Source of the DNA: Pedobacter sp. Leaf176
GTDB taxonomy: Bacteria; Bacteroidota; Bacteroidia; Sphingobacteriales; Sphingobacteriaceae
Direction: 5' to 3'
Length of the DNA: 64,000 nucleotides
NCBI RefSeq assembly: GCF_001424305.1
Contig: NZ_LMPD01000003.1
Location: 1 to 64,000 of the forward strand
Position numbers and translations under genes: made by a program. Each line of letters opens with the position of its first letter. Position 1 is the first letter of the stretch. Below, piece by piece: positions 43,171 through 52,950 of the stretch. The notes beneath the pieces are model-generated. The model saw nothing but the letters and a program-made list of their open reading frames with translations, ran no database searches and had not been told where the DNA came from.

Positions 43171-46116
43171 TTATTCCATAATCGGGTTGTCGCGAATGGG
43201 CAGCTTTGCAAACTGCTTGACCTCAATGCTGGGCGATCCAAAATCTTCGGCAACCATACCGGATATGAGGTAACAGCCATGTCCGCGAAAGGGGTATGCC
43301 GGTGTCGAATTGGGGAAATGCGTCGTATCAAAAAAATTGCCTTCTGCATCAAGGAAAGTGCCGAACCACATCTTTTTATTATTTTTAGTGTGAACTGTTT
43401 TTTCGCAAACATACCAGCCCACCATTTTAACCATCCGGCCCGTAAAAGATTTAAGCGATTTAGCGCTTACCGCGCCCCTGTAATTTGTTTTGAGCATATC
43501 GAACATCGACATCGAAAGGCAAAACCCTAAAAGCTCAAGCTCATGGTAAGCATTTTCCAGCTGGGTATCGACGAGCTGAGGCATGGAATAATTTTTCTTC
43601 TCCATTACAAAAAGCTCGGTGTGGTTAGCCGGCTTAGCCTTCTGTCCCATTAAAAGGTGAACTTCCCACAGCAGTTCTTTTTTACTTTTACCCGTAAAGC
43701 GCAAGGCACCTACACGAATCAGAATCACCACCTGCTCCAGGCCCATACCTGTTCTTTTAATCAGATCTTCCGCAGCGGAATAATTTCCGTTTTCAAAACG
43801 CTCTGCCACAATTTTATCCATCAATTTATTTTCCAGCCCCAATACGCCAATAAAACCAAGATAAGCATCTGTACCTTTAATGCTAACTGTGGACAGACTG
43901 TTGTTTACGCATGGCAGGTGTACCTTTGCGCCAGCCTTTTGAAGTTCGTGAACATACAGCCACCTCGAATAAAAGCCGCCGTAATTATTCAGGACAGCCA
44001 CCATAAATTCTTTGGGAAAATAGGTTTTTAAAAAAAGGCTTTGGTAACTTTCCACTGCAAAACTTGCAGAATGTGCTTTTGAAAAACTGTAACCGGCAAA
44101 ACTCGATACCTGTCGCCAAACTTCGGCTATGGTAGCTTCCGGCCGCCCCAGCTTTCTGGCTTCGCTAAAAAATTTCTCGACCAGCCTGTCGAATTCCGCT
44201 TTGGAACGGTATTTCCCACTCATGCCCCTGCGAAGAATATCCGCATCCGTACCATCCATTCCGGCGAAGTGAATACAAATCTTAATCACATCTTCCTGGT
44301 ATACCATCACGCCATAAGTTTCGCCCAGCAATTCTTCCATTACCGGGTGCAGGTAAACCACTTTAGCAGGATCATGATGGTAACGGATGTAGGCTGGCAT
44401 CATACCCGAACTGGCTACCCCGGGCCGGATGATGGAACTTGCGGCAACAAGTACCAGGTAATTATCACAGCTTAACTTCGTCAGCAGCTGCCTCATTGCC
44501 GGCGATTCGATGTAAAAGCAACCAATGGTATCACCGGTTTTGAGTTTGTTGTTTAATTCCGGGTCTTTCATGAATTTTTTAACCTGGTGGATGTCTACTT
44601 TTTTTCCCAGGTTATCTTCCACAAGTCTTACCGCTTCTTTGATATGGCCGATGCCTCTTTGAGAGAGCACATCGTACTTATCGAAGCCCATTTTTTCTGC
44701 TTCGTACATATCCCATTGCACGGTGGGCATGCCTTTGGGCGGCAAATCCAGCGCAGTATAATAGGTTATCGGTTCTTCAGAAATTAAGACCCCGCCGGCG
44801 TGTATGCTGCGCTGGTTGGGCATGTTCTGCAGCATGGCATAAATTGCGGTAATTTTTTTGAAAGTTGCATTGTCGCGGTTAATTGCGGAGCGGGAAGGGT
44901 CGGTATAACCATCAATTTCCGCTTTCGGCAAACCCATTACTTTTCCAATCTCCCGGATAACAGACCGATCTTTAAAGGTAGACATGGTACCGAGTAAAGC
45001 GGTATGTGCGGCACCGTAGCGCTTAAAAATGTAGTCCTGTACATCTTCCCGTTCATCCCAACTGAAGTCCAGGTCGAAATCAGGCGGCGAAGTGCGCTGT
45101 GCATTCAGGAAGCGTTCAAAGTAAAGATTCAGTTCAATCGGGTCTACATCCGTTATGCGTAAACAATAGGCCACGGTACTATTGGCCCCAGAACCCCTGC
45201 CGACGTGGTAATAGCCCCGGGATGAAGCATAGCGGATAATATCCCAGGTGATGAGGAAGTATGCGCAGAAATCCAGTTCAAAGATGACCTTCAATTCCTG
45301 TTTCACTTTTTTTAGCGCCCCCTTATTGCTTTTTCCATAACGGTATTCTACGCCGCCGATGGCCAGTTTTTCCAGCAGCTCCCTATCATCTTTTTTACTT
45401 CCTGTAAAGGTTTTTCTATTCAGGTTTACCCGGCCACCGGCATATTCATCCATGGAGCAGCTATCCAATAAGGCCCTGGCATTATCTAAAATGAAAGCAA
45501 ATTTCGAAAATTTGGCTTCAAGAAAACCCGGCTCCTGAAAACAATCATTTGCCAGGCAGCGGTCTTCTTTCTCCACCTTGCTCAGGAGGGTATTTAAATC
45601 AATCGCCCGCAGGTATTCGTGCAAGCGGTATTCAATTTTATTTCCAACAAATACCGGCTGTAAAACAACAAGTTTTTGTTTAAGCGCTTCGATGTTTGTA
45701 TTATACAAAAAATGAAGTTGCTCCTGCCGGATGCCGAGGTATTCGTTTGATTTAAGTGGATTTGTGTAGCCGAAAGGATAAATGATATAACTGTGCTGCA
45801 TTGCCGGTGCTTCATCAGGTAACTCTATTTTATTAATATTATGAAAACTCAGGAATTCGTTTAACTCCCTCATGCCCTCTTTATTTTTTGCAATCCCAAT
45901 GTACAGCAACCGTTTTTCCTTGCGAAACTCCAAACCACCGATTGGCTTTATACCCGCATCCCGGCATTCCCGTATAAATTCCATTACGCCGGTAGAATTG
46001 TTAATGTCCGACAGCACCATTTGGTTCACCCCGCGAGAAGCGGCTTCCTCAATGAGTTTGGGAACAGACAGGGTACCATAGCGGAGGCTATATTGGGAAT
46101 GGACGTTCAAATACAT
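43171..46116 (-). CDS. Error-prone DNA polymerase III alpha-type subunit (DnaE2/ImuC-like)
   Basis: 981 residues, shorter than a replicative DnaE (about 1150). The N-terminal PHP domain begins at residue 4 (NVHSQYSLRYGTLSVPKLIEEA). The catalytic Asp pair is in PDFDLDFSW at about 345-353, and the palm-finger region shows GRGSGANSTVAYCLRI. A helix-hairpin-helix and a C-terminal OB segment (GRMVKMVGWYVCEKTV) are present. DnaE2 polymerases insert bases across lesions, normally with a Y-family partner. It follows the dinB-like gene by ten bases and precedes the unknown 164-residue gene. Confidence 0.94.
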   Translation of the reverse strand: MYLNVHSQYSLRYGTLSVPKLIEEAASRGVNQMVLSDINNSTGVMEFIRECRDAGIKPIGGLEFRKEKRLLYIGIAKNKEGMRELNEFLSFHNINKIELPDEAPAMQHSYIIYPFGYTNPLKSNEYLGIRQEQLHFLYNTNIEALKQKLVVLQPVFVGNKIEYRLHEYLRAIDLNTLLSKVEKEDRCLANDCFQEPGFLEAKFSKFAFILDNARALLDSCSMDEYAGGRVNLNRKTFTGSKKDDRELLEKLAIGGVEYRYGKSNKGALKKVKQELKVIFELDFCAYFLITWDIIRYASSRGYYHVGRGSGANSTVAYCLRITDVDPIELNLYFERFLNAQRTSPPDFDLDFSWDEREDVQDYIFKRYGAAHTALLGTMSTFKDRSVIREIGKVMGLPKAEIDGYTDPSRSAINRDNATFKKITAIYAMLQNMPNQRSIHAGGVLISEEPITYYTALDLPPKGMPTVQWDMYEAEKMGFDKYDVLSQRGIGHIKEAVRLVEDNLGKKVDIHQVKKFMKDPELNNKLKTGDTIGCFYIESPAMRQLLTKLSCDNYLVLVAASSIIRPGVASSGMMPAYIRYHHDPAKVVYLHPVMEELLGETYGVMVYQEDVIKICIHFAGMDGTDADILRRGMSGKYRSKAEFDRLVEKFFSEARKLGRPEATIAEVWRQVSSFAGYSFSKAHSASFAVESYQSLFLKTYFPKEFMVAVLNNYGGFYSRWLYVHELQKAGAKVHLPCVNNSLSTVSIKGTDAYLGFIGVLGLENKLMDKIVAERFENGNYSAAEDLIKRTGMGLEQVVILIRVGALRFTGKSKKELLWEVHLLMGQKAKPANHTELFVMEKKNYSMPQLVDTQLENAYHELELLGFCLSMSMFDMLKTNYRGAVSAKSLKSFTGRMVKMVGWYVCEKTVHTKNNKKMWFGTFLDAEGNFFDTTHFPNSTPAYPFRGHGCYLISGMVAEDFGSPSIEVKQFAKLPIRDNPIME

Positions 46117-46126
46117 CGCAGCAAGA

Positions 46127-47284
46127 TTAGAGGTCTATTTTCATTGTCGATGCAATGGCGATGGAATGCGAACCAAAACGGTGTCTTATCTTATCCATTG
46201 CCTGGCAAAGCGCATATTGCTCCTCACTTTGATTGTATAAATCAATTTGCTCAAAACCGGAAACCAGATTTGAAAGACGCACACCAACCAGCCGGATCAG
46301 CTTCCGCTTTTGGAAAAGCTGATGGAAAAGATCTTTTGTTTTGGCAATCAGAACGCTGTCTAACGCAGTATATGGAATGGCAGCCTGCTTGGTTACATCT
46401 TCAAAATCCGAATAACGGATGGTTAGGGTAACGCAGGCACACAGCTTTTTTTGCTCACGAAGCTGAAAAGCAACATCCATTACCATTGCTGTAAGCAGAT
46501 TCTTAATCACAACCACATCAATAGAATCTGATTTAAAAGTACTCTGCGTGCCAATGCTTTTCGCCTCTGAATATGGAATGACTGGTGAATGATCGATGCC
46601 CTTTGCTTTTTGCAAAAGAGAAAGCCCGTTTTTACCTAACAATGCGCTGATGTGGCTCGGCGAAACAAGAGACAGGGTTTCAATTCTCCTGATGCCCATG
46701 TCGCTGAGCTTGATAAAAGTCTTTTCGCCAAGACCAGGGATTTTACGTATGGATAAGGGATTTAGAAACGGGATTACCAGGGGAGATTCGATATTAAGCT
46801 CCCCGTTTGGTTTGCATTCGTTGGTAGCCATTTTAGAAACGGTTTTATTAACCGAAAGACCAAAAGATATCGGAAGACCTGTTTCTTTGATTACCGTTGC
46901 GCGGAGTTCGTGCGCATACCTCATACAGCCGTGAAAACGGTCCATACCCGTCATGTCTATATAATGCTCATCAATACTGGCCTTTTCAATGAGGGGAACA
47001 CGCTCTTTCAAAATATGCGTGATTTCATGGGAAGCTTTGGAATATTCATCCATATTGCCGCGCAGAAATATAGCATGTGGACAAAGCTGTTTGGCCATTC
47101 TGGCCGGCATTGCCGAATGTATCCCAAATTTACGGGCCTCATAAGAACAGGATGCAACCACGCCACGATCTGAACTGCCGCCGATAATGACCGGTTTGCC
47201 AATCAACTGAGGATTTTTTCGCATCTCGACCGATACGAAAAAAGCATCCTGATCCATATGAATGATGTGCTTATCCATTTGCAT
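46127..47284 (-). CDS. dinB: Y-family DNA polymerase (DinB/ImuB-like)
   Basis: 385 residues. The catalytic carboxylates sit in HMDQDAFFVSVE (D11, D13) and SIDEHY (D105, E106). The motif has Gln where Pol IV has Met in D-M-D. A helix-hairpin-helix (IRKIPGLGEKTFIKLSDMGI, about 180) and a little-finger domain follow. ImuB proteins lack the acidic residues; here they are intact, so it is likely an active polymerase rather than a pure ImuB. The Met at residue 3 (MDKHIIHMDQ) is an alternative start. It is the first gene of the operon, with an inverted repeat over its promoter. Confidence 0.94.
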   Translation of the reverse strand: MQMDKHIIHMDQDAFFVSVEMRKNPQLIGKPVIIGGSSDRGVVASCSYEARKFGIHSAMPARMAKQLCPHAIFLRGNMDEYSKASHEITHILKERVPLIEKASIDEHYIDMTGMDRFHGCMRYAHELRATVIKETGLPISFGLSVNKTVSKMATNECKPNGELNIESPLVIPFLNPLSIRKIPGLGEKTFIKLSDMGIRRIETLSLVSPSHISALLGKNGLSLLQKAKGIDHSPVIPYSEAKSIGTQSTFKSDSIDVVVIKNLLTAMVMDVAFQLREQKKLCACVTLTIRYSDFEDVTKQAAIPYTALDSVLIAKTKDLFHQLFQKRKLIRLVGVRLSNLVSGFEQIDLYNQSEEQYALCQAMDKIRHRFGSHSIAIASTMKIDL

Positions 47285-47620
47285 AAAATATAAACGAATT
47301 CAAAATTACTAATATTTTTAGCAATTAAAATACGATCAACATTCTTATAAGCTATAGAAACTATTCTGGTTGGTTACCTGAATTAAAGAAAAGCGGTTAG
47401 CATAGCTATAATAGGGTGTTTACGTTAAAATCCTCAAAGAATTGATGTTAATAACTTTACCGCATACCACACTATCGAGATAGCGCTGTTAAAATATTTG
47501 AGGCTTTTAGCCTTAGATTTTTATATAAAAAAAGGCATTCATTAAAACTACAATCAAATGCGGACGCTTTTGCTTGCAACTAAAACCTGTATCGAATATT
47601 ATTTTTGTTAATTTTACATC
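47285..47620. other. Divergent promoter region of the dinB-like operon and a small plus-strand gene
   Basis: 336 bases with no gene. It contains the inverted repeat and -7 box of the polymerase operon (minus) and a TATTTTTG box at 47600-47607 close to the small gene at 47621. Confidence 0.6.
47301..47326 (-). promoter_or_regulatory. Inverted repeat and -7 box of the dinB-like operon (candidate SOS operator)
   Basis: AATTACTAA (47304-47312) and TTAGCAATT (47318-47326) are near-perfect inverted repeats around a 5-base spacer. On the minus strand TAATTTTG (47308-47301), matching TAnnTTTG, overlaps the repeat, 17 bases before the dinB start. A repressor, perhaps LexA-like, bound here would block the promoter; no LexA gene is in the window. 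Confidence 0.5.
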
Positions 47621-47839
47621 ATGACAATCGAAGAAGTAAACGAGTTGGAGGCATTTTTCCAAAAAGCAGATAAGCAGGCAACACCCATTTACCTCAATGA
47701 GGCAACCGTCATAAACAATTATGAACATTTTCTGGAAAGCCACTTTGCTCCCCTAAAAGAAAACCCTTCTGCACGTGTTAACCAACCATTAATCTGGAGG
47801 TTAAGAACACTAAAACTTTTGGTAGAAGCCAATTCATAA
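47621..47839 (+). CDS. Small DUF6965-like protein
   Basis: 72 residues: TIEEVNELEAFFQKADK, then PIYLNEATVINNYEHFLESHF and RLRTLKLLVEA. The layout of short helices around a Tyr-Leu-Asn core fits the small Bacteroidetes DUF6965 family as I remember it, though I could not check. A plausible -7 box (TATTTTTG) lies 13 bases upstream. Function unknown. It is divergent from the dinB operon. Confidence 0.65.
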   Translation: MTIEEVNELEAFFQKADKQATPIYLNEATVINNYEHFLESHFAPLKENPSARVNQPLIWRLRTLKLLVEANS

Positions 47840-48181
47840 TGCCGGTAACTTGCAGATTATAATAAAATTGTGGCTTTGAATCCGTCTTTAAATTAGAAAC
47901 AACTTTCAACCTAAACTTATTTCTGTCGTAATCCGCACTGTGCGGAGTCACCTTCAATATGCTTTTGATGATGAAATCATTATTTCCTGAAATCGAATGA
48001 TTCGGTTGGTTTAGATAGCACAACCGATTAAGCCTTACCTGAACCAAGCGCAGCATATCAGAAAACAAGGGTGGTCAGCCATCCGGCTGACCACTTGCTC
48101 AAACCAAATTTAAGGGCGGCTTCGGGTCGCCAATTTTTTTAATGTTAATTTAAAATCTATTGCAGCCAGACGCTAATATTT
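47840..48181. other. Intergenic region before the starch locus
   Basis: 342 bases with no supported gene. It contains a short palindrome (CCGCAC-T-GTGCGG at 47933-47945) and a strong hairpin at 48071-48094 that lies 88 bases beyond the 3' end of the first GH13 gene. Confidence 0.5.
48071..48094 (-). terminator. Hairpin downstream of the GH13 neopullulanase gene
   Basis: GTGGTCAGCC and GGCTGACCAC form a perfect 10-bp stem around ATCC. On the minus strand a mildly T-rich tail follows, so it may terminate the starch operon; the T run is weak. Confidence 0.6.
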
Positions 48182-50020
48182 TTACTTACTTAATTCGAGA
48201 ATGTACTGTCCTTTGGCCGGAATGGACATGGCTTGGTTCAGTGCAAATTCTTTGGAGGAAATCACATCTTTTCCGGAGGTATAACCAGCAACGACATCAT
48301 AAAATCTATCCAGCTTCAATTCCTTATTCGTCAGCGCACTGTTTAATACAACCAATACAGTTTTATCACCTTTAATGCGGGCGTATACATACAAGCCATC
48401 CTTAGGGGCATAATGAATCATTTTGCCTGACGTAATCGCTGTACTGGTTTTCCGCCATTGGAGGAGTTTCCGCAAATAATCCCAGGCTTCGTTTTGACTT
48501 TCAGTCCTGCCGGCTTTGGTAAATTCATCCTTTTTATCATCCGGCCATCCGCCGGGAAAATCGACACGTAAACGCCCGTCTCCATCTTCTTTTGTGCCCA
48601 CCATCAACACTTCCGTACCATAATAAATCTGGGGAATTCCGCGCATCGTTAATAGAAAGGCCAGCCCCTGCTTGTATCTTTTTAAATCTTTGTCTTCTTT
48701 CCGACTGAAACGGCCGAGGTCATGATTATCCAGAAATGTGAGCACATTATAAGGGTCGGCATATGTGAAATCCTGGGCTACATCTTCAAAGAGATCGCCT
48801 AAGTAACCATTATCAGTTTCCCCATCAAACGCCTTTTGCATGGTAAATGTGAGTGAAAAATCCATTGGTGTTTTTAAAAAGGAGTTATTCTTATTTAATA
48901 CCGAATTAGCCTGCCACCAGGCCGGCGAAGTTTTTTTATTGTACCAGGTTTCACCCACGATATTAAAATCAGGATACTCATCATAAACTTCCTTATTCCA
49001 TCTGGCTAGGAAATCGAAATCCATGTAAGAATAGGTATCCTGCCTGATGCCGTCGATGCGGGCATACTCTATCCACCAGATGCTATTTTGAATGAGGTAA
49101 GTGGCGAGGTGCGGATTCTTTTGGTTCAAATCGGGCATTCCGCGGGTAAACCACCCGTTTAGAAAGGTATTGCGCTCGGTTGGCGAAGCATGTACATCCA
49201 TCACTGAAACAGTAGCATGATTGGTCTGCAAAAAAACGCCATCATTATTAATCCAGTTTTTGGCGGGCAAATCCTTCATCCACCAATGTGAACTGCCGCA
49301 ATGGTTCAGCACCATATCCATCACCATTTTCATGCCCTTATCATGGGTTGCTTTGGTTAAGGCTTTAAATTCCTCGTTACTGCCAAAACGGGGATCAGAT
49401 TGATAAAAATCAGTAATGGCATAACCATGGTAAGAGCCGCCACGCATTCTGTTTTCCTGAACCGGATTCAGCCATACGGTCGTAATGCCAAGATCTTTCA
49501 TGTAATCCAGTTTCTGCAGTACGCCTTCATAATCCCCTCCATGACGGGCGTTCGGGCTCTTTCTGTTTACCAATACGCTGTCCAGGTTATCATTTTTTAC
49601 ATTTCCATTTGCAAAGCGATCGGGCGTTATCAGGTACAATACATCTGAAGCGTTAAAGCCTAAGGCACCGCTATTATCCGTACGGCTTTTAAGTGGGTAA
49701 TTGTAAATAAATTTGTCTGTGCCATCAGAAAATGTAATTGGCACAGTACCCGCCTTTGCGCTTTTAGAGATATTAACATAGAGGAAAACATAATTGGGAT
49801 TCTCCACTTTTACTGCCTGCTTTAAAGTAACGCCTGCATAATTCAAGCTTACCTTTGCATTGCCAATTCCGGGACCATAAACCAGAATCTGGAATTCGGA
49901 TTTTTTCATACCCGTCCACCAATTTTCAGGTTCGACCCTGGAAATGGAGATTTTAGCGTAGGCCTGGCCGGCTGTAAGGAAATTTGCCAACAGCAATATT
50001 TGTATTATCTTTTTATACAT
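48182..50020 (-). CDS. GH13 neopullulanase/cyclomaltodextrinase, SusA-like
   Basis: 612 residues with a signal peptide ending near residue 22. The N-terminal domain (ISRVEPENWWTGM, about 25-110) matches cyclomaltodextrinase-type modules. The GH13 core shows DMVLNHCGSSHW, GIRQDTYSYMDFDF (nucleophile Asp), FNIVGETWY (acid/base Glu) and FLDNHD (third Asp). It should cleave pullulan or maltodextrins in the periplasm. It is the last gene of the locus, on the same strand as the SusCD pair, with the second GH13 gene 29 bases upstream. Confidence 0.95.
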   Translation of the reverse strand: MYKKIIQILLLANFLTAGQAYAKISISRVEPENWWTGMKKSEFQILVYGPGIGNAKVSLNYAGVTLKQAVKVENPNYVFLYVNISKSAKAGTVPITFSDGTDKFIYNYPLKSRTDNSGALGFNASDVLYLITPDRFANGNVKNDNLDSVLVNRKSPNARHGGDYEGVLQKLDYMKDLGITTVWLNPVQENRMRGGSYHGYAITDFYQSDPRFGSNEEFKALTKATHDKGMKMVMDMVLNHCGSSHWWMKDLPAKNWINNDGVFLQTNHATVSVMDVHASPTERNTFLNGWFTRGMPDLNQKNPHLATYLIQNSIWWIEYARIDGIRQDTYSYMDFDFLARWNKEVYDEYPDFNIVGETWYNKKTSPAWWQANSVLNKNNSFLKTPMDFSLTFTMQKAFDGETDNGYLGDLFEDVAQDFTYADPYNVLTFLDNHDLGRFSRKEDKDLKRYKQGLAFLLTMRGIPQIYYGTEVLMVGTKEDGDGRLRVDFPGGWPDDKKDEFTKAGRTESQNEAWDYLRKLLQWRKTSTAITSGKMIHYAPKDGLYVYARIKGDKTVLVVLNSALTNKELKLDRFYDVVAGYTSGKDVISSKEFALNQAMSIPAKGQYILELSK

Positions 50021-50049
50021 AATCTTTAATTATGGGTTGAATTATAATT

Positions 50050-51405
50050 TTATTTTTGAAGAACCAGGTATTGATAAGGTTCGAGCTTGATGACTTCAGC
50101 CAGGTTAGCTTTTGAACCATCGAAAACACCTTTCCATTTGCCCGCTAATGCAGCCGGGAGATTGTAATCAAGTGACTTATTTCTTAAATTAGACAGAACA
50201 AGCACTTGTTCTCCGTTAAGGGTTTTGGTAAAAGCACATACGTCATCACTACTATAGGAAACCGTTGTACCTCTGCGTATTGCTTTGCTTTTATTCCAGA
50301 AAGCCACTACTTTTTTATAATCTGTAAGCACATCCCGGTTGGTTTCCGCTAAAGACCAGTCGATGGATTTTCCGGTGAAAGGAAAAGTAAGCCTGAATGG
50401 CGTTCCGATTTCCTGTCCGTTGTAAATCATTGGAATACCTTTCATGTAGGCTGTCACCACAAAAGCAGCCATCGATCCTTTTTTGCCACCAAAAAGCTCA
50501 AGTGGAGTACCATCCGATCCATTCACATCATGATTGGTTAAGTAACGCACCACTGCCTGACCTTCCTTTGCATCCTTATAATCACGTTCATTTAATGCAT
50601 CAATAGACTTTACCGATTTATTCCTGTTGAATATGCTTTTCATATTCCCGAAATAATTGAAGCCAAAGAAGTAATCAAAACCGGCAGTCAGGTATTTCGG
50701 GCTGCTACCTTCGGCCAGCATTAAGAGTTTATGTGTTTTAATAGTCTTCAAACTATCGTTTACCTGCTTCCAGAAATCGAGCGGCGGCCCATCTGCATAA
50801 TCACAGCGGAAACCGTCGATATTCGCTTTATATACCCAGGATTTCATAGAGTGAATCAATGATAAACGAAGTTCCTGGTTGCGAAAATCGAGCTGGGCCA
50901 CATCCCGCCAGGTTTCCGGATACTTAATTTGCCCAACACTGTCGCGCAGGTAATAACCCGGCTTTTCTATCCAGGGATGATCCCATGAGGTATGATTGGC
51001 TACGATATCGAGCATGACCGCGATATTTTTTTTGTGCGCCTCATCCACCAGCTTTCTTAAATCATCCAACGTACCAAATTCTTTTCCAACCTCATCATAG
51101 TTCATGGTTGCATAAGGCGAATTTGCACCTTTGAGTTTACCCACAGGATAAATTGGCATCAGGTATATCACATTAACACCCAGATCTTTTATTGCATCCA
51201 GCCTTTCAGTAACGCCGGCGAAATCACCTGTTTTGCTGAACGCACGGGTATTGACCTGGTACAACATCACATCTCTTCTATCAGGAACCCCTTTAAACGG
51301 TTTTCCATATTGAGTCGGGTAAACGTTATCCTGAGCCTGAGCAAAAACGGGTAATATCCAGAAGCAAAATGCTGCAAGAAAGATTATTGAAATGTTATTC
51401 TTCAT
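50050..51405 (-). CDS. GH13 alpha-amylase-family glycoside hydrolase
   Basis: 451 residues with a signal peptide ending near AQAQ (residue 25). The catalytic core is shorter than in the first enzyme: LDIVANHTSWDH, GFRCDYADG (nucleophile Asp), MLAEGSSPKYL (acid/base Glu) and YLTNHDVNGSD (third Asp). No starch-binding module is seen. It probably acts on periplasmic maltooligosaccharides. It is 66 bases after susD and 29 bases before the neopullulanase gene. Confidence 0.94.
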   Translation of the reverse strand: MKNNISIIFLAAFCFWILPVFAQAQDNVYPTQYGKPFKGVPDRRDVMLYQVNTRAFSKTGDFAGVTERLDAIKDLGVNVIYLMPIYPVGKLKGANSPYATMNYDEVGKEFGTLDDLRKLVDEAHKKNIAVMLDIVANHTSWDHPWIEKPGYYLRDSVGQIKYPETWRDVAQLDFRNQELRLSLIHSMKSWVYKANIDGFRCDYADGPPLDFWKQVNDSLKTIKTHKLLMLAEGSSPKYLTAGFDYFFGFNYFGNMKSIFNRNKSVKSIDALNERDYKDAKEGQAVVRYLTNHDVNGSDGTPLELFGGKKGSMAAFVVTAYMKGIPMIYNGQEIGTPFRLTFPFTGKSIDWSLAETNRDVLTDYKKVVAFWNKSKAIRRGTTVSYSSDDVCAFTKTLNGEQVLVLSNLRNKSLDYNLPAALAGKWKGVFDGSKANLAEVIKLEPYQYLVLQK

Positions 51406-51471
51406 ATTTGATTTTATTATGCTTTATTTAATCAGGGTTGACAAATGCCAACCACGATAGCAAAATTCAGA

Positions 51472-52944
51472 TTAATAGCCTGGATTCTGTTTTAGATTAG
51501 GATTGGCATTCATAGCCGCAGTCGGAATCGGGAAGAGCTGCCAATGGGCATCTACAGCAGGAACTAGTCCGTGGCCCAAAGTGAAAGTGCCGAAACGAAT
51601 CATATCCTGCCTGCGGTGTCCTTCCCAGTTGAGTTCAAAACCCCGTTCATCATATATATTTTCCAGCGTTGGATTGGCCGCCAGCGCTCCAACACCTGCC
51701 CTTACCCTCACCTGGTCGATAAATGGCTTTGCAGCAGCGGCGTTGCCCAGGCGAACATGGCATTCGGCAATCATGAGCAGTACATCAGCATAGCGGTAAA
51801 TCGGGAAATCATTCGAGCTTCCACTACCATCATTTGGTGCAACAGGATAAAACTTCACACCACGAACGCCTTCTGTAATGCCTGCTCCAGGGTTAATAAG
51901 TGAGGTTACTTTTGGTGTGTAAGTTATGCCACCTGGCTGAGGTCCAATTAAAAACTGTTTTATTCTGATGTCATTTGCAGCGTATTTGTTGTAGGTTTCT
52001 TCCGGTACAATTGTTCCATTCCATCCTGCGTAGCCAAACATGGCAACACCATTCGGACCATTTACGCTCCGCAAGGCCAATACGTTGTTGCCAATCACAT
52101 TTCGTTTCAGCCAAATGGCCAGAATCGTTTCATCATCCGGACAAATATCTCCGAAGAGTTCGAAATAACGGTTACCCAAGGGACTTGAAGCGTTGGCCGT
52201 TCCCGGATGCAGGGTGTATCCACCCGATGCAACTTTAGTACATGCCGCCAGGCATTCTGTCCATTTAGGCGTTCCCGTGTACACACCGGCATTCAGGTAC
52301 ATTTTAGCTAAAAAAGTATAGGCCGCCCATTTGTTAAACCGACCATAAAAAACACCGCCTTTAGTTTCGGGCAAAATATCCGCATTGGCTGTAATCTCCC
52401 CTACAATCCAATTGAAAATCTGGGTTCTGGTCTGCGTTTTTAGCTGTGCTGTAGTGATGTTGTTGTCCGTGTAGAATGGTACATCCCCAAAATCGTCAAT
52501 CAACAGGTAATAAAACCAGGCGCGCAATATCTTAACTTCGGCAATTTTTGCTGCCGGCGCATTGGCTTTTTCTAATTGTTCTACGGCTAGATTCGCCAGA
52601 TAAATCGAATTATAGCAAGCGTTCCAGGTGTTATTAATCTGACCAAGTGCAGGTGTCCAGGCACGTGTATATAACCAGGCATTTTCCGGCCCCCAGTCGC
52701 CGCTAACCCGGTGGGGCACTACCTGTTCATCGGTACTCATATTATTGGTATCATAATACCCATTATCGCCACCACCAAACTGAGGCATACGGGCATAAAC
52801 GCTCGCCAGTGCAATATCTGCGCCCTTGGGGTCGGCAAAGAACTGGTCTGCGGTATATTTATCGTAAACATTTTCATCAACTTTGGTGCAGCTCTGCACC
52901 ATCAGACCTGAAGCAACTATCGCTGTGATTATAAATTTTTTCAT
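51472..52944 (-). CDS. susD: SusD/RagB-family starch-binding lipoprotein
   Basis: 490 residues with a lipoprotein signal (lipobox VQSC, Cys at residue 19). The TPR-based SusD fold is seen (RAWFYYLLIDDFGDVPF, and the C-terminal RGFELNWEGHRRQDMIRFG segment). It sits seven bases after the SusC-like gene, and as the lid of the SusC pore it captures oligosaccharides at the outer membrane. No adjacent SusE or SusF is seen. Confidence 0.95.
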   Translation of the reverse strand: MKKFIITAIVASGLMVQSCTKVDENVYDKYTADQFFADPKGADIALASVYARMPQFGGGDNGYYDTNNMSTDEQVVPHRVSGDWGPENAWLYTRAWTPALGQINNTWNACYNSIYLANLAVEQLEKANAPAAKIAEVKILRAWFYYLLIDDFGDVPFYTDNNITTAQLKTQTRTQIFNWIVGEITANADILPETKGGVFYGRFNKWAAYTFLAKMYLNAGVYTGTPKWTECLAACTKVASGGYTLHPGTANASSPLGNRYFELFGDICPDDETILAIWLKRNVIGNNVLALRSVNGPNGVAMFGYAGWNGTIVPEETYNKYAANDIRIKQFLIGPQPGGITYTPKVTSLINPGAGITEGVRGVKFYPVAPNDGSGSSNDFPIYRYADVLLMIAECHVRLGNAAAAKPFIDQVRVRAGVGALAANPTLENIYDERGFELNWEGHRRQDMIRFGTFTLGHGLVPAVDAHWQLFPIPTAAMNANPNLKQNPGY

Positions 52945-52950
52945 GATTTT

